A DNA stretch of 64,000 nt from Oxalobacteraceae bacterium (GCA_025352145.1 JANXTY010000032.1:1-64000); one strand, 5' to 3'; counted from the first letter of the stretch, positions 44,511-53,626 are shown. Notes: a model not told the origin generated them from the letters alone. Numbers and translations: made by a program.

Positions 44511-46211
44511 CTACGAGGGAACCGGCTTAACTACTTTTAAATCTCTGCTATGCACTTGGGCATGACAGTTGGGATGCAGCAATACTCGATTTCCAAGAAC
44601 ATCCGAACCTCCATGCACACGGTATTCTATGTGATGGTTATGCCAGCCAGTTGCCTTCGTCATCTTGCTATTGCACACAGCACAAAGCCCGCCTTGATCG
44701 ATGTACATCCGAATCCACTGCTTCCGATGCTTCATGTTTTCCAACATGCGCTCCTGTTGCAGATTCTCACCGTACATTTCCCATTCAGGGTCAAAAGGGT
44801 TATACGCCCCTTTGATTTTCTTGTGCCGCTTAATCGCTGTGCCGGAAAGTTGGTACAACGCTTTCAGCGCCTTAGTGCCATCTTCGTTTGCTACAGGAAC
44901 CGCAAACACCCAATTTCGTTCGGCTATCGAGTGGAAATATTTCTTCCTGACCCATTCGCCGTTCTTGTTCGGATGCCGCCGCTTCGACCACCGCCAGAGC
45001 ATTTGAAAAATCAAATGTTCTATGCGGCTGTACGTCGCCTTGGCTACTACCGGACTGTGATATTGCGCCCAACCTCGTAGTATCGGGTTTAACATTCGGA
45101 TTAACTCTTCCTGTTTCACCGTCTTATGTGTGCTGATGACTTCCTTCACCTTGCGATAAAACGCTTGCGCGTTTTTCTTGCTCGGTTTGATGAGGAGCTT
45201 CCCTTGATACTTGCGGAAGTTCCACCCCAGAAAATCAAAACCTTGGTCAATGTGTGTGATGCGCGTCTTTTCCTGTGATAGCTGCAATCCCCGAACCGCA
45301 AGGAAGGCTTCTACCCAAGGCTTGATTTCATTCTCTAAAATCTCTTTCGAAATTCCAGTGATAACAAAATCATCCGCATACCGAACCACATTCACTTTTA
45401 GCTTAGTGGCTGTCGTCACGCCAAACTTCTTACTTAAGTAGTCAGTCAGACCTGATTCCAGCCCATTCAACGTCACATTTGCCAACGTCGGGGAAATTAT
45501 GCCCCCTTGCGGCGTACCAGCCTCTGTCTCCTGAAACCGACCTTGATACATCAGGCCAGACTTCAACCATTTATTTAGAACGACTCTATCCATAGGAACA
45601 TGATCGTTCAACCACGCGTGGTTGATGTTATCGAAACAGCCTGCTATATCTGCTTCCAGTACCCATTGAGCCGAGGCTTTCTTGGACAGAGAAACAAACA
45701 GTTGGGACATCGCATCCGCTGTCGAACGATGTGACCTGAATCCATAAGAATTCGGGTCGCTCGTCGATTCAGACACGGGTTCCAACGCCAGCAGATACAA
45801 AGCCTGCATGGCCCGATCCAGCATAGTGGGTATCCCTAAAGGGCGTTTCTTCCCATTCGCTTTCGGTATATAGATTCTTCGCAAAGGCAAAGGTCTATAT
45901 CCACGCTGCTTCATCCTGCTAACTGCTGACCACTTCGTTTCAGGTGACTCCCATAGCTCACCATCTACACCTGCCGTGCGCTTACCTTGATTCTCAGTAA
46001 CACGCTTCACCGCTAACAACTTTGCGGATAACGTGCGGGTCAACATCCGTTGCAGGGCTTTCACCTTGCGCCATTTGCCTTCCCGTGTTGCCTTCGCAAT
46101 TCGCATCTGCATCCCTTTCACGTTCCGTTCCACTTGCCGCCAACTTACAGCGTGCCAGTGTTGCGGTTCGCGAGAAAGCGCAGACACATCCGTAGGGATA
46201 TGCACTCTCAT
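44511..46211 (-). CDS. ltrA: Group II intron-encoded reverse transcriptase/maturase/HNH endonuclease
   Basis: The 566-residue intron-encoded protein splices and mobilises its host RNA. It has an RVT-N segment (about residues 15-100, WHAVSWRQVERNVKGM), RT fingers/palm with GTPQGGIISPTLAN (232-245), active-site YADD at 278-281, a maturase X domain, and a C-terminal HNH zinc region (CAVC...HNHHIEYRVHGG...HPNCHAQVHS). The ATG at 46211 has AGGAGG about 7 bp upstream. Upstream frame to 46253 lies in the intron RNA. No stop or frameshift interrupts it, so it looks functional. Confidence 0.95.
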   Translation of the reverse strand: MRVHIPTDVSALSREPQHWHAVSWRQVERNVKGMQMRIAKATREGKWRKVKALQRMLTRTLSAKLLAVKRVTENQGKRTAGVDGELWESPETKWSAVSRMKQRGYRPLPLRRIYIPKANGKKRPLGIPTMLDRAMQALYLLALEPVSESTSDPNSYGFRSHRSTADAMSQLFVSLSKKASAQWVLEADIAGCFDNINHAWLNDHVPMDRVVLNKWLKSGLMYQGRFQETEAGTPQGGIISPTLANVTLNGLESGLTDYLSKKFGVTTATKLKVNVVRYADDFVITGISKEILENEIKPWVEAFLAVRGLQLSQEKTRITHIDQGFDFLGWNFRKYQGKLLIKPSKKNAQAFYRKVKEVISTHKTVKQEELIRMLNPILRGWAQYHSPVVAKATYSRIEHLIFQMLWRWSKRRHPNKNGEWVRKKYFHSIAERNWVFAVPVANEDGTKALKALYQLSGTAIKRHKKIKGAYNPFDPEWEMYGENLQQERMLENMKHRKQWIRMYIDQGGLCAVCNSKMTKATGWHNHHIEYRVHGGSDVLGNRVLLHPNCHAQVHSRDLKVVKPVPS

Positions 46212-46925
46212 GCTGCTTTCCTCCTTGTAAATTGAAATTAACTTCAATTTCACAAGTGGAGAACCATAAAGCTCCTTGTGGGAGCGTCCATAGCTCCCAC
46301 AAGTAAAAATATCCGTTCGGTAGGTATCGTATCTCGATACCCACCCTTCATCTCATCCAAGATAAAGGGTTAGTCAGCCGTCTTGCGACGATAGACCAGA
46401 TAGAAGTCTGCACCCTTTCAGGTCGGGACAAATCTTGAATCCCTATCTGAACCATTACAGCTCGGCATTCGCTTTCTCTATCTTCCCATGCCCACACCGT
46501 CAACAGTGTTCCTTGCGGTTCACCTGCCCGAACATCAACACCTTGGGCGACTATTTGGGTTTTCCACGTTCCCTATTTATCACACGACTGGGTTAGGGTC
46601 TGTCTATTCTCCGATGGTCTGATGACGACGTATTCTGAGTAATGAACAGAATATCCGACCATGCACCTTTTGGTTAATGCCTGACAGCAGTTTTGGCATC
46701 TCAATAGTTACGAAGTTTATCGACAATTCACATATGTTACCCATACCAGCCAGCCTAGCCTCTCCACCCCATCACTGCTTGGAGTTTCCATGTTTTATCT
46801 CACGATAAAGACACGCCCATCGCTGGGGAGATACATTGTCAGGAGAGCTTCACACGCCGCCGTTACCAGCAACGCATGTCTCCCTAGGCTACTGCTAGTC
46901 GTATAGCAGGTTCACTACGCATCAC

Positions 46926-47030
46926 GTGTTGCAGTATGATGAGTCGAACAATGATAAATAGAGCTTTCGCCCCCTTTGCAACCTCTTCCACCTCCGGTAA
47001 TTTGGAGGCCAACTTTCTTGAGAAAAAAAA
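46926..47030. other. 5'-exon flank between the intron and the 99-residue gene
   Basis: About 105 bp of non-coding sequence, which would form the 5' exon upstream of the intron. It includes an 8-bp imperfect stem CCTCCGGTAA/TTTGGAGG near 46992-47008. The small gene at 47031 begins here after AAAAAAAAA. Confidence 0.5.
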
Positions 47031-47330
47031 ATGACTCATACCTCCACATGGAACCAGATACCCAGCATCTCAATCGAAGAATTGAAAATCCTGAGCACTA
47101 CACCCGGTACACTGCGAGTCATCGTCAAGGAAATCGACGGATACTTCATGCCATCTGTTCAATTTACCCCACCCAATGGTGATACCATATTGCGCGGCAT
47201 CATCAAGGAAGGGACGAACGTTTTGGCAACCGTAGATTTGGCCGATGCGCTTACTGCCTTGGAGGAAATCCTTGGTGCGCAGCACAGCATTTTGACTTCA
47301 GAAATTCCTGACTTCACAACCCTGCACTGA
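47031..47330 (+). CDS. Small hypothetical protein, 99 residues
   Basis: Starts MTHTSTWNQIPSISIEEL and ends DFTTLH. It is acidic and soluble, with no signal or membrane segment. The middle has a beta-rich stretch (PGTLRVIVKEIDGYFMPSVQ) followed by DLADALTALEEILGA, a helix-like segment. Codon usage looks native and the protein is well composed, so it is probably real, but I do not recognise the family. The SD is weak (GAG about 11 bp upstream, in an A-rich run). It lies on the plus strand between the divergent intron/ygfZ side and mltG, with about 290 bp to mltG. Confidence 0.5.
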   Translation: MTHTSTWNQIPSISIEELKILSTTPGTLRVIVKEIDGYFMPSVQFTPPNGDTILRGIIKEGTNVLATVDLADALTALEEILGAQHSILTSEIPDFTTLH

Positions 47331-47623
47331 GTACCTCTCCAACTAATTCCTGAGCATCAAATGGAACTAGAAACTACTCTCCTGCAAACGACACAGGAAT
47401 GATTTTTTTTTCTTACAAAAAAAAAAAAAAGAAAGAAAAGAGTTTTCTCTCTTTACACGAGGGCGAGTCGTGTCGCACCATTACGGACTATTATAAAGAG
47501 GTCGTAAAATTTTCGTTGGCGGAGTCTGGAAGTGTATCCGACATCGTTTCTCCTCATGAGCATGGGAACTATTTGCATCCAATTTCGGATATCTTTTGCA
47601 ACGTGAAGATGTGTGCATAGAAT
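47331..47623. other. Non-coding region with poly-T/poly-A tract before mltG
   Basis: At 47402-47410 a run of T (TTTTTTTTT-type, interrupted) is followed by CTTAC and 13 or so A at about 47418-47430, giving a strong AT hairpin and a slippage-prone tract. A 73-codon open frame across it (from 47399) starts with a lysine run and is not supported. Nothing else is seen. Confidence 0.55.
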
Positions 47624-48616
47624 ATGGCTTTTATAAAAAAACTAATCTTGGCAATAATTATATTGGTACTCGCTTTTGTTGCGTCTCTAGTATTTTGGGC
47701 ACAACAACCGATTGTTACGCAAGGCGATCCATTTCAGTTTTCCATTAAACCCGGCAGTGGTTTGAATAGTGCTGTTCAGCAGATCACTAGCGAGGGCATG
47801 CCGATGAACCCGATAATGTTCAACCTGTTGGTTCGTGCTACGTTTAAAACCACCAAACTTAAAGCCGGTAGTTATGAGTTAAAAGCAGGTACTACCCCGA
47901 TGCACCTCATTGCTCAATTGGTGCGGGGCGAGTACGCTCAGGAGTCGCTGTCGATCATTGAAGGGTGGACCTTCAAACAGATGCGCCAGGCTATCGCCCA
48001 AAATCCGGCCTTGCGGCATGACACAGCAAATCTGTCGGATGAGGAACTGCTTAAAAAAATTGGATCCGATTCTCAATTTGCAGAAGGGCTGTTTTTCCCC
48101 GACACCTATTTGTTTGCTAAAGGAGCCAAGGAGTTGCAGATATATAAGCAGGCACATGCAGCGCTCACTAAACATTTGATGGATGCCTGGCGCACACATG
48201 ATTCATCCCTGCCCTATAAAACACCCTATGAGGCTTTAATCATGGCATCCATCATTGAGAAGGAAACCGGTCAAAAATCCGAGCGTGACATGATCGCTGC
48301 GGTATTCATCAATCGCTTAAAACGGGGGATGATGCTGCAAACGGACCCAACGGTGATTTATGGCATGGCGGATAAATTTCATGGGAATATCCGAAAGCGG
48401 GATCTGGAAACGGATACCCCGTATAACACCTACGTCCGAACTGGCTTACCACCCACCCCCATTTCTCTGCCAGGAATTGCTTCGCTGACGGCGGCATTTG
48501 CACCAGCCAAGTCGGATGCTTTGTATTTTGTTGCCCGTGGCAACGGTACAAGTGAATTTTCTACAAATTTAAGTGACCATAATCGGGCCGTCAATAAATT
48601 CCAACGTAAAGAGTAA
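47624..48616 (+). CDS. mltG: Endolytic murein transglycosylase MltG
   Basis: Inner-membrane lytic transglycosylase that terminates glycan strands during peptidoglycan synthesis. The 330-residue protein has one N-terminal transmembrane helix ([19 protein letters not shown]), a LysM-like beta domain, then the YceG catalytic core [19 protein letters not shown] with the catalytic Glu, [21 protein letters not shown], and [17 protein letters not shown] near the end. It is followed by tmk after 5 bp. Confidence 0.95.
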   Translation: MAFIKKLILAIIILVLAFVASLVFWAQQPIVTQGDPFQFSIKPGSGLNSAVQQITSEGMPMNPIMFNLLVRATFKTTKLKAGSYELKAGTTPMHLIAQLVRGEYAQESLSIIEGWTFKQMRQAIAQNPALRHDTANLSDEELLKKIGSDSQFAEGLFFPDTYLFAKGAKELQIYKQAHAALTKHLMDAWRTHDSSLPYKTPYEALIMASIIEKETGQKSERDMIAAVFINRLKRGMMLQTDPTVIYGMADKFHGNIRKRDLETDTPYNTYVRTGLPPTPISLPGIASLTAAFAPAKSDALYFVARGNGTSEFSTNLSDHNRAVNKFQRKE

Positions 48617-48621
48617 GCGCT

Positions 48622-49251
48622 GTGAAATCTAGTGTAAAAGGCAAATTCATCACTTTTGAAGGTATCGACGGCGCGGGGAAATCTACCCATATCAGCTTCG
48701 TTGCAGATTATCTTAAAGCGCGTGAGAAAATAGTGATTACGACGCGTGAGCCAGGCGGTACGGAGTTAGGCGAGAAGCTGCGCGATTTGTTGCTGCATGA
48801 AAAAATGCATCTTGAGACTGAGGCGCTCCTGATGTTTGCAGCCCGACGCGAACATTTGGCCCAGGTCATAGAACCTGCGTTAGCGCGTGGTGATTGGGTA
48901 ATTTCTGATCGATTTACCGATGCAAGTTTTGCCTATCAGGGAGGGGGGCGTCAACTTAATGTGACCAAGCTTGAGACTTTAGAGCGATGGGTCCATCCCC
49001 ATCTTCAGCCTGATTTGACGTTATTGTTTGATGTGCCTTTGGACGTTGCAAAAGCAAGGTTGGATGCTACGCGTACACCGGATAAATTTGAGCAAGAGAA
49101 ATCGGTGTTTTTTGCAGCTACCCGTACTGAGTATGTCCGACGTGCAAAGCAGTTTCCAGCGCGTTTCCGCGTTATTGATGGGACACAATCGATCCTCCAG
49201 GTACAGAACGAACTTCATAAACTACTTGATGAATTCATTGTAAGTGGTTGA
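48622..49251 (+). CDS. tmk: Thymidylate kinase
   Basis: Phosphorylates dTMP to dTDP. The 209-residue protein has P-loop GIDGAGKST at residues 14-22, [15 protein letters not shown], the DR(Y/F) motif in [19 protein letters not shown], and a LID region. The start is GTG at 48622, 5 bp after the mltG stop. The cluster mltG-tmk-holB is conserved. Confidence 0.97.
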   Translation: MKSSVKGKFITFEGIDGAGKSTHISFVADYLKAREKIVITTREPGGTELGEKLRDLLLHEKMHLETEALLMFAARREHLAQVIEPALARGDWVISDRFTDASFAYQGGGRQLNVTKLETLERWVHPHLQPDLTLLFDVPLDVAKARLDATRTPDKFEQEKSVFFAATRTEYVRRAKQFPARFRVIDGTQSILQVQNELHKLLDEFIVSG

Positions 49252-49329
49252 TAAATTGTGGTTTTATGAAAAAAAATAGACTGCTAATGAGAACCTACAT
49301 TATAAAAATAACCTAAGCCATTGAATTTT

Positions 49330-50385
49330 ATGAGTAATGATTTTTATCCTTGGCAAAATAGCGCATGGCAACAATTGCAGCAAATGCGACAGCGATTGCC
49401 GCATGCGATCTTATTTTATGGTGCGCAGGGGATTGGTAAATCAGAATTTGCTGAACGCTTTGCGCAATCTGTACTCTGCGAAAATCCACTTGATAATGGC
49501 CACGCATGTGGGCGATGCGTGTCTTGCGGCTGGTTTCTTCAGTACGGACATCCAGATTATCGACGGGTGCGGCCCGAGGTACTGGATGGAGAGGCGCCAG
49601 AAGGAGAGGAGGGTGAAGGCGGTGCGGATAACAAAGAAAGTAAGAAAACCGTCAAGTCGACCAAAGCACCATCCAAAGAAATCAAAATCGATCAAATTCG
49701 GGCGTTGGGCGACTTCATGAATATCTCGACGCATCGGCAAGGGATGCGTGTAGTTGTTTTGTATCCAGCTGAAGCATTGAACTCTGCAGCATCGAATGCC
49801 TTGCTCAAGACTCTGGAAGAGCCACCGCCGAACACCTTGTTTTTGCTGGTATCGAATAGCCTTGATCGCCTTTTGCCAACGATTTTGTCGCGCTGTCGCA
49901 AATTTTCGATGGACCTGCCCTCGCACGAAGAGGCATTAGCCTGGCTACAACAACAGGGTGTCAAGGATGCCGCAAGTTGGTTATCGGAGCAAGGTGGCGC
50001 GCCGATTGCTGCCTACGAAAAGGCCCAGGCGGGTAGTACTGAGGAGATGGATGCCCTGTTGCAGCATCTTGCTGACCCAAGTGTAGATGGCATGCTGAAA
50101 ACGGCGGAGCGCTTGCAGAAAACGCCCGTCACACAATCGCTCACATGCCTACAGCGTTGGATGTTCGATATTTTTTCCGCTAAATTTTCAGGCCGGATAA
50201 GGTATTACCCCCGATACCAAAAAGAACTCGATTTGATGGCTTCCGGAGTTGAAGTGGGCGCTTTATTGAAAGCCCTAAAAGCACTCAATGATCGACGTGC
50301 AATTGCAGATCATCCGCTTTCTGTGAAACTGTTTATCGAGGACATGTTGCTTGATTATGAGGCGCTTTACGCGAAAAGAAATTAA
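49330..50385 (+). CDS. holB: DNA polymerase III subunit delta-prime HolB
   Basis: Clamp-loader stator subunit of the replicase. The 351-residue protein has a degenerate P-loop GAQGIGKSEFAERFAQ, four zinc-binding Cys in CENPLDNGHACGRCVSCGW, and the sensor segment SNALLKTLEEPPPNTLF. Between the zinc module and the next strand there is an insertion rich in Gly/Glu and Lys/Ser (GEAPEGEEGEGG, SKKTVKSTKAP), seen also in other betaproteobacterial HolB. The ATG at 49330 is preferred over a TTG at 49321. Confidence 0.95.
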   Translation: MSNDFYPWQNSAWQQLQQMRQRLPHAILFYGAQGIGKSEFAERFAQSVLCENPLDNGHACGRCVSCGWFLQYGHPDYRRVRPEVLDGEAPEGEEGEGGADNKESKKTVKSTKAPSKEIKIDQIRALGDFMNISTHRQGMRVVVLYPAEALNSAASNALLKTLEEPPPNTLFLLVSNSLDRLLPTILSRCRKFSMDLPSHEEALAWLQQQGVKDAASWLSEQGGAPIAAYEKAQAGSTEEMDALLQHLADPSVDGMLKTAERLQKTPVTQSLTCLQRWMFDIFSAKFSGRIRYYPRYQKELDLMASGVEVGALLKALKALNDRRAIADHPLSVKLFIEDMLLDYEALYAKRN

Positions 50386-50452
50386 CATTAATCCGCCCGC
50401 ATTTTTGTTGGGTGAATGTGGAAACACTGCCGGTTGGGAATTCGACCACGTG

Positions 50453-51208
50453 ATGGGAAATACATTGAAAAAGAAAAGACATGATTGGTTTTCAGTGTTC
50501 AGGGAAAAGACGCACCTATTGATAGGTCGATTATTAGCCATTCCCTTTGAAATTTTTGCTCTGATTGCTTATCTCTTATTTTCCCCAAACGTTGGGGCAG
50601 CAGAAGGCATACTTGAGCATCGCGTTGTTACCGAGAATGAAATCAAGTCCTTCAACCATTTTTATAAAAAGCTACATCCTACAGACAAGTTTGTTGCGCC
50701 AACATTTTCAGCCACGCGTATTGGAAAAAACCAGAGGTGGTCTATTACGGCCACTATCTTTAACACATCGGGTCGGGGCTTTAAGAATCTCTGTCATGGG
50801 CAAGAAGATAATTATGTTGTTGGTAAGTCTGGGGGTGCGAAGGAAGAGGTATGGAGGGAGGGTTACCAAAAAATTTCACACGTATGGATCGATAGGGGAA
50901 GTGATTGCACCAAACCCGCGCAGCGCGTTGAATTGTCTTCTGCATTACCCGATGTAGAGGTTTTGGATTTGTTGGAAAACGCGAATGTCATCAGGAATCA
51001 CTATGGCGCATTCATCAAAGGATTTACTTGTCGGCGCATAAGTTCGGCAGTGCTTTCACTGGTCGCCATTGGAACTGGTACAGATAATAAGGGCGAGATC
51101 ATGTACAAGCTGAGATATCGAAATGAGGCAGGGGATTCCGGGGAGCTGCTTGTACGAAAAATTGGTCGGGAATTTACACCTTGGGATTTCCGTTGTTCCG
51201 CATCCTAA
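50453..51208 (+). CDS. Exported protein of unknown function after holB
   Basis: A frame of about 250 residues from the ATG at 50453 (an open frame extends further upstream to 50351, overlapping holB). It has a basic N-terminus (MGNTLKKKRHDWF), a long hydrophobic stretch (LLIGRLLAIPFEIFALIAYL) and a cleavage-like site NVGAAEG, so it should be secreted or periplasmic. The mature part has scattered Cys (LCHG, DCTKP, FTCRR, FRCSA), which could form disulfides. I do not recognise a family. In related genomes the gene after holB is usually pilZ, then tatD; neither is seen here. Confidence 0.6.
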   Translation: MGNTLKKKRHDWFSVFREKTHLLIGRLLAIPFEIFALIAYLLFSPNVGAAEGILEHRVVTENEIKSFNHFYKKLHPTDKFVAPTFSATRIGKNQRWSITATIFNTSGRGFKNLCHGQEDNYVVGKSGGAKEEVWREGYQKISHVWIDRGSDCTKPAQRVELSSALPDVEVLDLLENANVIRNHYGAFIKGFTCRRISSAVLSLVAIGTGTDNKGEIMYKLRYRNEAGDSGELLVRKIGREFTPWDFRCSAS

Positions 51209-51268
51209 AATTCATCTTGCATGATTTAGAAAGCTCATCGACTTGTAACAAGTTGCCCAATTCCATGA

Positions 51269-51790
51269 TCAGCCGAATATAAGGAACGCAGTTAACGCCA
51301 GCATTGAGATACTTATCGCCACCACTATAAGTTTGAAATGCAACGTAATATTTTTTGTGTTTGATGTCTGCGCACCGGGTGGGGAGTCCGGCGAGTTGCT
51401 GCCAGGAGAAGATCGCTTCATTTTTTTTGCGCCAGGCCCCATGGAAATCAATGCGACCAAGGGACCGGGATCTAGCTTGAGCAACTTGGCATAAGCGCGA
51501 ATAAAGCCGCGCACGATAGCCGGCTCAGGCAGTGAAGCATAATCATCCATTTCAATTGATGTAATCTGGCGCGGTGCCAGCCTCAATTGGAATGCGACTT
51601 GTTCAATCGACCAACCCATCGCATTTCTGCTGGCGGCCAGTTTTGCTCCTGGAGACAATGCTATTCTCTCAGCGTCTGCGGATATATCGGCAGCAATTGG
51701 CTGTCCTAATCGAGCCTCAATTAATTTCCGGTATTGAACAGATCCTGTTGCTTCCGACGGAACCGGCTCACTAGGTACAGAATCATTCAT
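51269..51790 (-). CDS. RodZ-like HTH membrane protein, short form
   Basis: A 173-residue protein with an N-terminal Pro-rich tail, a RodZ-type helix-turn-helix (LAASRNAMGWSIEQVAFQLR, then LAPRQITSIEMDDYASLPEP and VRGFIRAYAKLLKLD), and one C-terminal transmembrane helix ending FLIFG. RodZ links MreB to the elongation machinery. Here the periplasmic C-terminal DUF4115 domain is missing, so it is either a truncated paralogue or a different member. The ATG at 51790 has GAGGGG about 6 bp upstream and is chosen over the GTG at 51802. It sits between the unknown exported gene and the TagH gene, away from ispG, the usual rodZ neighbour. Confidence 0.75.
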   Translation of the reverse strand: MNDSVPSEPVPSEATGSVQYRKLIEARLGQPIAADISADAERIALSPGAKLAASRNAMGWSIEQVAFQLRLAPRQITSIEMDDYASLPEPAIVRGFIRAYAKLLKLDPGPLVALISMGPGAKKMKRSSPGSNSPDSPPGAQTSNTKNITLHFKLIVVAISISMLALTAFLIFG

Positions 51791-52336
51791 CCAACCCCTC
51801 ACGTAATTAGAGAATATTTGTCAAGCTACGTGCCAACTATAGCATCTTCAGATTGTTTTTAATACTCACTGATCTCACGCAGATCTCGGCAAAAGTCGTT
51901 ATTCTGGTTAACACTCCCGGACCGAAGGGGGCACGGCATGCCGTGCCCCCTTCGGTACGCCATATTCCACCGATGCGGGACCACTCCAACCCGGTGTAGT
52001 TAGAACTGCAAGCTCGGCGCGCTGCGTAACATCAGATGCTCAGATGCACTTCGATAGTTACTGCGGTGGAATTCACGTTTCCTGATCCCATCACTGATTT
52101 GCGAGAATCAAGTAATCTGTCATACTCTCAAGCAACAATTAAGCATAAAATAAGCTGTCGGGTTAGATGGGGAAGTTCTGAATAAATGGATTGTACCTAT
52201 CCAATATCTTCTCCAGAAAAACACATCGCAGATAAAAATACCATTTGCAAAATTGCCTCAAAAAACTGCCTACTTATATTGCTAATGATGCTCACTGTTT
52301 CTCAGGCATTTTAGCGTTGTTTTTGGAGCACTGTTC
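51791..52336. other. Divergent intergenic region with a repeat copy
   Basis: The gap between the RodZ-like gene (minus) and the TagH gene (plus) is 546 bp and shows no credible gene. It holds the palindrome and dispersed repeat copy B at 51921-52037. The part from 52060 to 52300 has nothing I can identify beyond the tagH SD region (GGAG at 52325-52328). Confidence 0.65.
51921..52037 (+). repeat. Dispersed repeat copy B with a 36-bp perfect palindrome
   Basis: 51921-51956 is a perfect 36-bp palindrome without a loop; its centre is GCACGGCATGCCGTGC and its arms are rich in G/C. The shared motif GCGCTGCGTAACATCAGAT follows at 52019-52037. Copy A at 16886-16967 has the palindrome core ACGGCATGCCGT and a near-identical end motif, in the same order. 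Such palindromes can act as terminators or as REP-like sites. Confidence 0.65.
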
Positions 52337-53626
52337 ATGATCAGAATCACCATCGTTTCATATAATAATGAAGCCCCACATATTCCAATTTCCGCTATTT
52401 TTGGCGCGGAACAAGGAACAATAGGGCGCAGTGAAGACAACTTTCTTTCTTTGCCTGATCCTCGGTGCCTGGTTTCACGATCCCAAGCCAAAGTCTGGAG
52501 CAATGGCACGCGACATCAGCTGATCAATGTGAGTCTGGCCAACCCCATTCTGATCAATGGTAAGGAAATCGAGCCTGAACGTGTATACGATATCGAAGTA
52601 GGTGACCAGATCCAAATTGGTTTATATCTGTTGCGGGTTGACGCTGGCGATACAGACGAAATACATTTGACTAGCGGTTTAAATTTAAAGCAGCCCCCTA
52701 GTTCAAGCGATCTTGATGCACCGCCTGTTCCTCCCGCAGATCTGCAAACAAGACTGCCGCAGCCTGCTAGGCAGTTGCCATCAAAATTTGCACCCTCGGG
52801 GCCCGGAGCGAGGAAAACCATTCAACCGCCTCAATTTTTGTTGCGTACCGATAGCTCCCCCATTCAGGCAGACAATTTTCCCACTCCTGAAAAAACACCC
52901 AACGAGCAAGTGCACGCATCCCAATCTCAGACGACACAATCATTAACCTCTGGGGAAATGATGTCCATTGTCCCGCTTTCAGAGACTGCTCAAGCTATTG
53001 AATCCGCCAAATCATCGGTAGAAACGAACGACTTGCTGCAGGCTTTTTTGAATGGTGCAGACCTTTCTACGTTGAGTATATCCTCAGGGCTCACTGCAGA
53101 ACTGATGGAAACATTGGGGAAGCTAGTGGCAACATCTGTCCAGGGAACAATGGCCCTCATTTCTCAACGTGCTTTGGTCAAGCGCGAAGTAAACGCGGAA
53201 TTGACAATGGTGGTTTTGCAGCAAAATAATCCTTTGAAGTTTTTCCCCGATAGTCAGACTGTGCTGACGCAGATGTTGCGCAAGAAGATACCCGGCTTCA
53301 TGGCACCGGTAGAAGCGATGGAAGATGCTTTCCTTGATTTGCGCGCTCACCAGTTGGGTGTTATTGCTGGGATGAAAGCAGCGAAGGACGCTTTATTAAA
53401 AAAAATACAGCCCCTCGCTTTTGAAGCATACCTGAGCGCTCCGACACTGCTCGATTATATTAATCCGGCACGTCGTAAGGCGGTGATGTGGGATCATTTT
53501 TCAGCGCTATTTGAGGATATTTCAATCGAAACAAGCGATGAGTATCAGTCCTTGTTCGGCAAAGAATTTTTAATCGCTTATGAGAATGAAGTTGAACGGG
53601 TAAAACATGAACCTCCTTACTTATGA
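52337..53626 (+). CDS. tagH: Type VI secretion-associated FHA-domain protein (TagH-like)
   Basis: The 429-residue protein has an N-terminal FHA domain (about residues 1-105: GTIGRSEDNFLSLPD, LVSRSQAKVWSNGT) that should bind phosphothreonine. A Pro/Ser/Gln-rich linker follows, then a C-terminal domain with QQNNPLKFFPDSQTVLTQML and EAMEDAFLDLRAHQLGVIAG, motifs typical of T6SS FHA proteins. In T6SS, the kinase PpkA phosphorylates such proteins to activate secretion. No tss, vgrG, ppkA or pppA gene lies nearby, so this is an orphan. The ATG at 52337 has GGAG 8 bp upstream. It is convergent with bioC. Confidence 0.83.
   Translation: MIRITIVSYNNEAPHIPISAIFGAEQGTIGRSEDNFLSLPDPRCLVSRSQAKVWSNGTRHQLINVSLANPILINGKEIEPERVYDIEVGDQIQIGLYLLRVDAGDTDEIHLTSGLNLKQPPSSSDLDAPPVPPADLQTRLPQPARQLPSKFAPSGPGARKTIQPPQFLLRTDSSPIQADNFPTPEKTPNEQVHASQSQTTQSLTSGEMMSIVPLSETAQAIESAKSSVETNDLLQAFLNGADLSTLSISSGLTAELMETLGKLVATSVQGTMALISQRALVKREVNAELTMVVLQQNNPLKFFPDSQTVLTQMLRKKIPGFMAPVEAMEDAFLDLRAHQLGVIAGMKAAKDALLKKIQPLAFEAYLSAPTLLDYINPARRKAVMWDHFSALFEDISIETSDEYQSLFGKEFLIAYENEVERVKHEPPYL

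Larger units (their letters stand above)
44389..46925 (-). mobile_element. Group II intron (chloroplast-like class, about 2.5 kb)
   Basis: The minus-strand RNA has a domain V hairpin, a domain VI stem (about 44390-44428) ending near CCTACCCAAC at 44389, and an internal ORF with RT/maturase/HNH domains. The non-ORF 5' region (46212-46925) contains stems such as CTGCTA/TAGCAG near 46895-46910 and an 11-bp CTTGTGGGAGC stem (46275-46303). The 5' boundary is uncertain: GTGAT at 46925 or GTGAA at 46915. The first is supported by a 6-bp match between exon CAACAC and intron GTGTTG, a candidate EBS1-IBS1 pair. It lies in the gap between divergent ygfZ and mltG and interrupts no gene. It appears intact. 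Confidence 0.85.

Noticed and set aside
47399-47620. 73-codon frame starting with a lysine run before mltG
   Set aside because: The frame is created by the poly-A tract. It has no SD and no protein-like pattern beyond it.
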